In this document: one piece after another, positions 1 through 6,608 of the stretch
Layout of the letters: every line of letters starts with the position of its first letter
Numbering within the stretch: the first letter of the stretch is position 1
Assembly (NCBI GenBank): GCA_036745245.1
Contig: DAIOGN010000157.1
Location: forward strand, 1 to 6,608
DNA length: 6,608 nucleotides
From: DAIOGN01 sp036745245
GTDB taxonomy: Bacteria; Zixibacteria; MSB-5A5; JAUVRN01
Direction: 5' to 3'
Program-made: the position numbers and the translations under genes
The notes under the pieces: generated by a model
What the model was told of the DNA's origin: nothing
The model's database searches: none
The model's input: only the letters and a program-made list of their open reading frames with translations

Positions 1-189
1 CTCGGGGTTCTTCACCTCGCCCTTGGACCAGGACCGGATGGTCTCCGGCGAGGCCAGCTGAATCTTGATGGCCGTGAAATCGGACGGCTTCTTGCTGACG
101 CGGTAGCCGAAATCCACCATGCGTCGCGGCGCTCTGCCTTCGGCAGGCACCTCGGGAAGCGAAAAGCCCGGGGCGGTATCCATACTCAT
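1..189 (-). CDS. rpoC: RNA polymerase subunit beta prime, N-terminal fragment (runs off left edge)
   Basis: This is the first 63 codons of the beta-prime subunit, which with beta forms the catalytic cleft of RNA polymerase. Residues 40-55 read AIKIQLASPETIRSWS and are followed by KGEVKNPE, the hallmark opening of bacterial RpoC (E. coli [24 protein letters not shown]). The tail before this block is about 21 residues longer than in E. coli and rich in Pro, Glu and Arg. Two in-frame ATGs are possible, at 189 and 183. A purine-rich AAAGGG at 195-200 lies 5 nt from the first and 11 nt from the second, so I use 189. The zinc-binding and NADFDGD catalytic regions lie outside the window. The gene follows rpoB after 59 nt on the same strand, the near-universal rpoBC order. 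Identity is certain; the exact start is not. Confidence 0.96.
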   Translation of the reverse strand, partial: MSMDTAPGFSLPEVPAEGRAPRRMVDFGYRVSKKPSDFTAIKIQLASPETIRSWSKGEVKNPE

Positions 190-216
190 GCCAACCCTTT
201 GTCCCTTCACGTGGCG

Positions 217-235
217 CCGGACCCGTAAGGCCCGG
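217..235 (-). promoter_or_regulatory. RNA hairpin in the rpoB-rpoC spacer
   Basis: On the plus strand ccggacc (217-223), loop cgtaa (224-228) and ggcccgg (229-235) form a 7-bp stem in the minus-strand transcript, with one G-U pair. It begins 14 nt after the rpoB stop and ends before the rpoC Shine-Dalgarno. No U-tract follows, so it is not a canonical intrinsic terminator. A role in mRNA stability or in spacing the two large reading frames is inference only. Confidence 0.45.
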
Positions 236-248
236 ACGCAGCACGAAC

Positions 249-4046
<3,798 letters not shown>

Positions 4047-4052
4047 ACCTCC
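4047..4052 (-). promoter_or_regulatory. rpoB Shine-Dalgarno GGAGGT, abnormally close to the ATG
   Basis: The minus strand reads GGCGGAGGT directly before ATG 4046. A GGAGG core ending one base before the ATG is sterically poor for initiation there. It is optimally placed (7 nt) for the in-frame GTG at 4038-4040. The site therefore argues for a start two codons downstream of the longest reading frame. Confidence 0.7.
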
Positions 4053-4089
4053 GCCTGGGGTAAAGAAAACTCAGAAACGCAACGGACAC

Positions 4090-4139
4090 GCCCTCGTGGG
4101 ACCGAACGGTCACACGACGCCGGCCTGACACACGAGGGC
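4090..4139 (-). promoter_or_regulatory. Long-range RNA stem in the rplL-rpoB spacer, candidate processing or attenuation element
   Basis: GCCCTCGTG (4090-4098) and CACGAGGGC (4131-4139) are perfect 9-bp reverse complements separated by 32 nt. The interior contains a second stem, gacc (4100-4103) and ggtc (4108-4111) around a 4-nt loop, and the self-complementary GCCGGC (4119-4124). Together they make a branched stem in the rplL-rpoB transcript, ending about 43 nt before the rpoB ATG. There is no U-tract. The position matches the E. coli attenuator/RNase III region, but the function is inferred. Confidence 0.5.
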
Positions 4140-4255
4140 CCGGTCGAGCGCACTCCTGCACCACGGGGGTGATCCGGGGCGTGCGGCCGGCCTGTCCTGC
4201 CCGACCGCTCCAGGGGGGTCCGAACGACCGCCTGCACCACGTGCGAGGGCCGCAG

Positions 4256-4642
4256 TTACTTGATCTCTGTGGACGCGCCGACTTCTTCGAGCTTGGCCTT
4301 GGCCGCAGCGGCCTCGTCCTTGCTCAGGCCTTCCTTCACTGGCTTGGGAGCCCCTTCCACCAGATCCTTGGCCTCCTTGAGTCCCAGGCCGGTGAGCTCA
4401 CGCACCACCTTGATCACCTGGATCTTCTTCTCGCCCGCAGCGGTGAGCATGACCGTGAACTCAGTCTGCTCCTCGACCGGCTCGCCGCCGCCGGCACCCG
4501 GTGCCGCCGCCGCGACAGCCACGGGGGCCGCCGCCGAAACGCCGAACTTGTCTTGAAGCGCCTTGGACAGCTCCACCAGTTCGAGCACCGACATGCTCTC
4601 GATGGTGCCGACCATTTCTTCGATTCTCGCCGTGTTTGCCAC
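4256..4642 (-). CDS. rplL: 50S ribosomal protein L7/L12
   Basis: Stalk protein of the large subunit, present as several dimers on L10, which recruits and activates the GTPase translation factors (IF2, EF-Tu, EF-G, RF3). At 128 aa it is full length. Residues 1-34 form the helical dimerisation/L10-binding domain (MSVLELVELSKALQDKFGV, 17-35). An Ala/Gly/Pro hinge spans about 36-53. The globular C-terminal domain (about 59-128) carries the factor-binding surface with KIQVIKVVRELTGLGLKEAK (73-92) followed by DLVEGAPKPVK. The start codon is GTG at 4640-4642, preceded by GAAGGT 8 nt upstream. No in-frame ATG gives a plausible N terminus, since MANTARIEEM already aligns with the family start. Stop is TAA at 4256-4258. 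It lies 88 nt downstream of rplJ, the usual partner order. Confidence 0.98.
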   Translation of the reverse strand: MANTARIEEMVGTIESMSVLELVELSKALQDKFGVSAAAPVAVAAAAPGAGGGEPVEEQTEFTVMLTAAGEKKIQVIKVVRELTGLGLKEAKDLVEGAPKPVKEGLSKDEAAAAKAKLEEVGASTEIK

Positions 4643-4693
4643 TTGCTTCTACCTTCTTTATGGGGAGTGAGTTGCTTCCCGGTTCACGTCGCG

Positions 4694-4723
4694 TCGCGGG
4701 CGGGCTCGTCCCGAACCCCGCGA
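4694..4723 (-). promoter_or_regulatory. Strong GC-rich hairpin in the rplJ-rplL spacer
   Basis: On the plus strand tcgcggg (4694-4700) pairs with cccgcga (4717-4723), and cggg (4701-4704) pairs with cccg (4710-4713) around the loop ctcgt (4705-4709). The only interruption is a 3-nt bulge, aac (4714-4716). This gives 11 base pairs, nearly all G-C. In the transcript it begins 7 nt after the rplJ stop and ends about 50 nt before the rplL start. There is no downstream U-tract, so full termination is unlikely. Plausible roles are mRNA stabilisation, or processing that helps raise rplL output above rplJ. Confidence 0.55.
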
Positions 4724-4730
4724 GGCGTCC

Positions 4731-5275
4731 TTATCCTTTCGCCCGCCGCGCTTCCGCGAGCGCGTCGACGGTTCCTATAAACTCTCTGATGATCCCGTGC
4801 AGCGTGAACACGAAGTTGGACAAGGGCGCCTGGATGGACCCCACCACGCGGGCCACCAGTTCGTCCTTCCGCGGCAGATCGGACACCGCATCGAAGCGGG
4901 CCGCCGGCATGAACGTGCCGTCCACCACGAACCCACGTACCACGGGTTTCTCGGTTTTCGCCTTCTTCTTGAAGTCGCGAAGGATCCGCGCGGGCACCAC
5001 CGGATCGTCGAACCCGAAGACGAACGCGTTGGGCCCCGAGAGCGTGGCGGCCAGTTCNNNNNNNNNNGTTCGCCGAATCCGCGCGCCTCGAGAGCGCGCT
5101 TCACGAGCGAATTCTTCGCCACGCGCATCTTGATCCCGTGCACGCGCAACTGCGCGCGCAGTTCGGAGATCTGACTCACATTGAGCCCCTGGTAGTCGGC
5201 CACGTAGACCGACTGCGAGCGCCCGATGTACTCGTCGAATTCCGCTACGACCTGTTCTTTTTCCGGACGTGCCAT
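4731..5275 (-). CDS. rplJ: 50S ribosomal protein L10, reading frame interrupted by an N-filled assembly gap
   Basis: L10 anchors the L7/L12 dimers to 23S rRNA at the base of the stalk. The first part (5275 to 5069, 69 codons) gives MARPEKEQVVAEF, then VADYQGLNVSQISELR and KNSLVKRALEARGFGE, the RNA-binding domain. After the 10-N gap the protein resumes one frame over with ELAATLSGPNAFVFG and continues to TAA at 4731-4733. Both flanks of the gap carry the same four bases (GAAC in the coding sense). Merging them restores one frame and yields 176 aa with family-typical spacing before SGPNA. The frame change is therefore very probably an assembly artefact, not a pseudogene. The C-terminal L7/L12-binding helix (about 147-173) is about 10 residues longer than in E. 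coli or B. subtilis. The start ATG at 5273-5275 has AGGG 5 nt upstream. The rplA stop is only 13 nt upstream. Confidence 0.93.
5058..5067. other. Assembly gap (10 N) inside rplJ
   Basis: Ten consecutive N bases. The left flank ends with gttc (5054-5057) and the right flank begins with gttc (5068-5071). This suggests two contig ends that actually overlap by 4 bases and were joined with a fixed-length spacer. Taken literally at 10 nt, the gap breaks the L10 frame; a true length of -4, 2, 5 or 8 would keep it. Confidence 0.9.
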
Positions 5276-5288
5276 GTGTTCCCTGCGC

Positions 5289-5993
5289 CTACTTCTTCGG
5301 TTCCGCCACGAGAGCGGCCGTGTCGAGCTTGAATCCGGGCCCCATGGTGGAACTGATGGAGGCGTTTCTGACATACGTGCCTTTGGCGGTGGAGGGCCGG
5401 GCCCTCATCACGGCGTCGGCCAGGGCCTGTGCGTTTTCCACCAGCGCCCGGGTTTCGAAGGACGCTTTGCCCACGGGAGCCGCCACGTTGCCCGTCTTGT
5501 CGACCCGATATTCGATGCGGCCGCCCTTGAGTTCGCGCACCGCCTTGGCCACGTCGGTGGTGACGGTGCCGGTCTTGGGATTGGGCATGAGGCCCCGGGG
5601 TCCCAGCACCTTGCCGAGACGTCCGAGCTGACCCATCATGTCGGGCGTCGCGACGATCGCGTCGACATCGGTCCAGCCGCCCTGGATCTTGGTGAAGTAC
5701 TCGTCGGATCCCACCATGTCGGCGCCCGCCTGACGGGCTTCTTCTTCCTTTTCGCCCTTGGTGATCACCAGGACGCGCACCGACTTGCCCGTGCCGTGCG
5801 GCAGGGACACCGTGCCGCGCACCATCTGGTCGGCCTTGCGCGGATCCACGCCGAGCCGGAAGACCATGTCGACCGACTCATCGAACTTGGTGAACTTGAC
5901 CTTCTTGAGTTGCTCCACGGCCTCGGGAAGCGAGTAGGTGTCCTTCTGCTTCGCCTCGGTGTGCGCCGCCTTGAATTTCTTTCCGTGTTTCAT
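5289..5993 (-). CDS. rplA: 50S ribosomal protein L1
   Basis: L1 forms the mobile L1 stalk that contacts the E-site tRNA. In many bacteria it also represses its own mRNA. The product is 234 aa, the normal length (E. coli 234). The family signature lies at 121-143, with GQLGRLGKVLGPRGLMPNPK at 121-140 followed by TGT. The C-terminal rRNA-binding strand contains SSTMGPG (214-220), matching the E. coli STTMGAG segment. The N-terminal half of domain I (1-66) and domain II (about 67-160) are intact. Start ATG is at 5991-5993 with only a weak GGAA upstream; stop is TAG at 5289-5291. It lies 34 nt after rplK and 13 nt before rplJ, so all three are probably co-transcribed and translationally linked. 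Confidence 0.98.
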   Translation of the reverse strand: MKHGKKFKAAHTEAKQKDTYSLPEAVEQLKKVKFTKFDESVDMVFRLGVDPRKADQMVRGTVSLPHGTGKSVRVLVITKGEKEEEARQAGADMVGSDEYFTKIQGGWTDVDAIVATPDMMGQLGRLGKVLGPRGLMPNPKTGTVTTDVAKAVRELKGGRIEYRVDKTGNVAAPVGKASFETRALVENAQALADAVMRARPSTAKGTYVRNASISSTMGPGFKLDTAALVAEPKK

Positions 5994-6007
5994 AAGATCT
6001 GTTCCGT

Positions 6008-6021
6008 GGAGCGAACGCTCC
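6008..6021 (-). promoter_or_regulatory. Compact hairpin in the rplK-rplA spacer
   Basis: GGAGCG (6008-6013) and CGCTCC (6016-6021) are perfect reverse complements separated by AA. Realistically this is a 5-bp stem with a 4-nt GUUC loop in the transcript. It sits 6 nt after the rplK stop and immediately upstream of the weak rplA ribosome-binding site, so it could affect rplA initiation. I cannot recognise the asymmetric-loop L1 operator in it. Confidence 0.4.
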
Positions 6022-6027
6022 GTGCGG

Positions 6028-6450
6028 TCAGCCTACCTCCAGGCCCATGGCCTTGACCGTGCCTTCGATCATGCGCATGGCCGCGTCGAGATCCGTGGCG
6101 TTGAGATCGGGCAGCTTGAGCTGGGCGATCTCGCGCACCTGTTCGCGCGTGACCTTCCCCATCTTGGTGCGGTTGGGCTCCATCGATCCCTTGTCGAGCT
6201 TGGCCGCCTTCTTCAGCAACACGGAGGCGGGGGGCGTCTTGAGGATGAACGTGAACGACTTGTCGCCATACACCGTGATGATCACGGGGATGATGAGGCC
6301 GGATTTGTCCTGCGTGCGCGCGTTGAACGTCTTGCAGAACTCCATGATGTTCACGCCGTGCTGGCCGAGCGCGGGGCCGACGGGCGGCGACGGGTTCGCC
6401 GCCCCTGCCGGGCACTGCAGCTTCACGATCGCGACGACTTTCTTCGCCAA
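6028..6450 (-). CDS. rplK: 50S ribosomal protein L11
   Basis: L11 binds the GTPase-associated region of 23S rRNA. It works with EF-G and the stringent factor RelA, and is part of the thiostrepton site. The product is 140 aa, about the family length (E. coli 142). The N-terminal domain shows AKKVVAIVKLQCPAGAANPS with the proline-rich segment PPVGPALGQHGVNIMEFCK (22-40), the thiostrepton-binding helix. The C-terminal rRNA-binding domain shows KMGKVTREQVREIA (96-109) and the end MRMIEGTVKAMGLEV. The start is TTG at 6448-6450 with AGGAG 7 nt upstream. The conserved MAKK N terminus fixes this start, and no in-frame ATG or GTG lies nearby upstream. Stop is TGA at 6028-6030. It lies 10 nt after nusG, the standard neighbour. 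Confidence 0.98.
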   Translation of the reverse strand: MAKKVVAIVKLQCPAGAANPSPPVGPALGQHGVNIMEFCKTFNARTQDKSGLIIPVIITVYGDKSFTFILKTPPASVLLKKAAKLDKGSMEPNRTKMGKVTREQVREIAQLKLPDLNATDLDAAMRMIEGTVKAMGLEVG

Positions 6451-6457
6451 CTCGGAA

Positions 6458-6462
6458 CTCCT
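6458..6462 (-). promoter_or_regulatory. rplK Shine-Dalgarno overlapping the nusG stop codon
   Basis: The minus strand reads TAGGAG, in which TAG (6461-6463) is the nusG stop and AGGAG (6458-6462) is the rplK ribosome-binding site, 7 nt before the TTG start. Ribosomes finishing nusG would cover or free this site, so nusG and rplK are likely translationally coupled. The strong site compensates for the weak TTG codon. Confidence 0.75.
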
Positions 6463-6608
6463 ACGCCTTCTCGACGTTCGTGTAGTCGAGCACCACCGGG
6501 GTCGCGCGACCGAACACGTGCACCATCACCTTGAGCTTCTCCTTGTCCTCCATCACCTCGTCGATGTAGCCGGAGAAGTTCGCGAACGGACCGGACACGA
6601 CGCGCACG
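6461..6608 (-). CDS. nusG: Transcription termination/antitermination protein NusG, C-terminal fragment (runs off right edge)
   Basis: The last 48 codons of NusG, ending in TAG at 6461-6463. The visible part is the KOW domain: VRVVSGPFANFSGYIDEV, then KEKLKVMVHVFGRATPV and VLDYTNVEKA. This matches the family pattern of a G-PF-F-G loop, a KLKV strand, the FGR-TPVEL segment and a final V-K. In E. coli this domain binds Rho or ribosomal S10, while the missing N-terminal domain binds RNA polymerase. Its position directly upstream of rplK on the same strand is the widespread secE-nusG-rplK arrangement. The fragment is too short to judge whether the full protein is standard. Confidence 0.96.
   Translation of the reverse strand, partial: VRVVSGPFANFSGYIDEVMEDKEKLKVMVHVFGRATPVVLDYTNVEKA

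Larger units (their letters stand above)
4047..4255 (-). other. rplL-rpoB spacer, 209 nt, no convincing gene
   Basis: This is the longest non-coding stretch in the window. It holds a 9-bp long-range inverted repeat (annotated separately), several short direct repeats (GCCGGCCTG at 4119-4127 and 4186-4194; CCTGCACCACG at 4155-4165 and 4231-4241; CGAGGGCC at 4133-4140 and 4244-4251), an FseI-type palindrome GGCCGGCC at 4185-4192, and the rpoB Shine-Dalgarno. In E. coli the equivalent spacer contains a partial terminator and an RNase III site that lower rpoBC expression relative to rplJL. A similar job here is inference. I found no clear -10/-35 pair. Confidence 0.75.

Noticed and set aside
217..235. 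rpoB-rpoC hairpin as an intrinsic terminator
   Set aside because: No run of U follows the stem, and termination there would silence the essential rpoC.
4643..4693. Possible promoter before rplL (CATAAAG resembling a -10 box near 4657-4663)
   Set aside because: No matching -35 element at the right distance. The AT-rich patch is explained by the ribosome-binding region of rplL.
4731..5275. rplJ as a genuine frameshifted pseudogene
   Set aside because: L10 is essential, both halves are well conserved, and the frame change falls exactly on the N run whose flanks share four bases.
5276..5374. N-terminal extension of L10 to an upstream ATG at 5374
   Set aside because: It would overlap the conserved end of rplA and add about 33 unconserved residues. 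The ATG at 5275 has a good Shine-Dalgarno and matches the family N terminus.

Overview
This window is a canonical housekeeping locus: the ribosomal-protein / RNA polymerase (nusG-rplKAJL-rpoBC) cluster of a GC-rich bacterium. Every gene is on the minus strand, so transcription runs from right to left. From the right edge the order is nusG (C-terminal 48 codons only), rplK (L11), rplA (L1), rplJ (L10, interrupted by a 10-N assembly gap), rplL (L7/L12), rpoB (RNA polymerase beta, complete) and rpoC (beta prime, first 63 codons only). I see no mobile element, CRISPR array, tRNA/rRNA gene, phage gene or new defence/biosynthetic system.

The organism cannot be fixed from this sequence. The base composition is GC-rich, and RpoB carries a long lineage-specific insertion between the flap-proximal region and the catalytic DKMAGRHGNKG motif together with a short N-terminal-lobe insertion. 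This points to a Gram-negative-type phylum; Gemmatimonadota is my tentative impression, with low confidence. The N run implies a draft or metagenome-assembled genome.

Layout, in transcription order: nusG stops at 6461. The rplK Shine-Dalgarno overlaps the nusG stop and rplK starts at TTG 6450. rplA follows after 34 nt. rplJ follows after only 13 nt, leaving no room for the L10 leader/promoter found between rplA and rplJ in E. coli. An 88-nt spacer with a strong hairpin leads to rplL (GTG start). A 209-nt non-coding spacer with a long-range inverted repeat leads to rpoB, and a 59-nt spacer with a 7-bp hairpin leads to rpoC. None of the hairpins has a U-tract, so none looks like a simple intrinsic terminator.

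The genes work together in transcription and translation. L11 and L1 build the GTPase-associated centre and the L1 stalk. L10 plus L7/L12 form the stalk that recruits translation factors. NusG modulates RNA polymerase and couples it to the ribosome. RpoB and RpoC form the polymerase active-site cleft. The points worth a second look are (i) the rplJ gap, whose flanks share GTTC and collapse to an intact 176-aa L10, (ii) the missing L10 and L1 autoregulatory leaders at their usual positions, (iii) hairpins in every spacer longer than 30 nt, (iv) start-codon choices (TTG, GTG, and probably GTG for rpoB), and (v) an extended L10 C-terminal helix suggesting three L7/L12 dimers per stalk.
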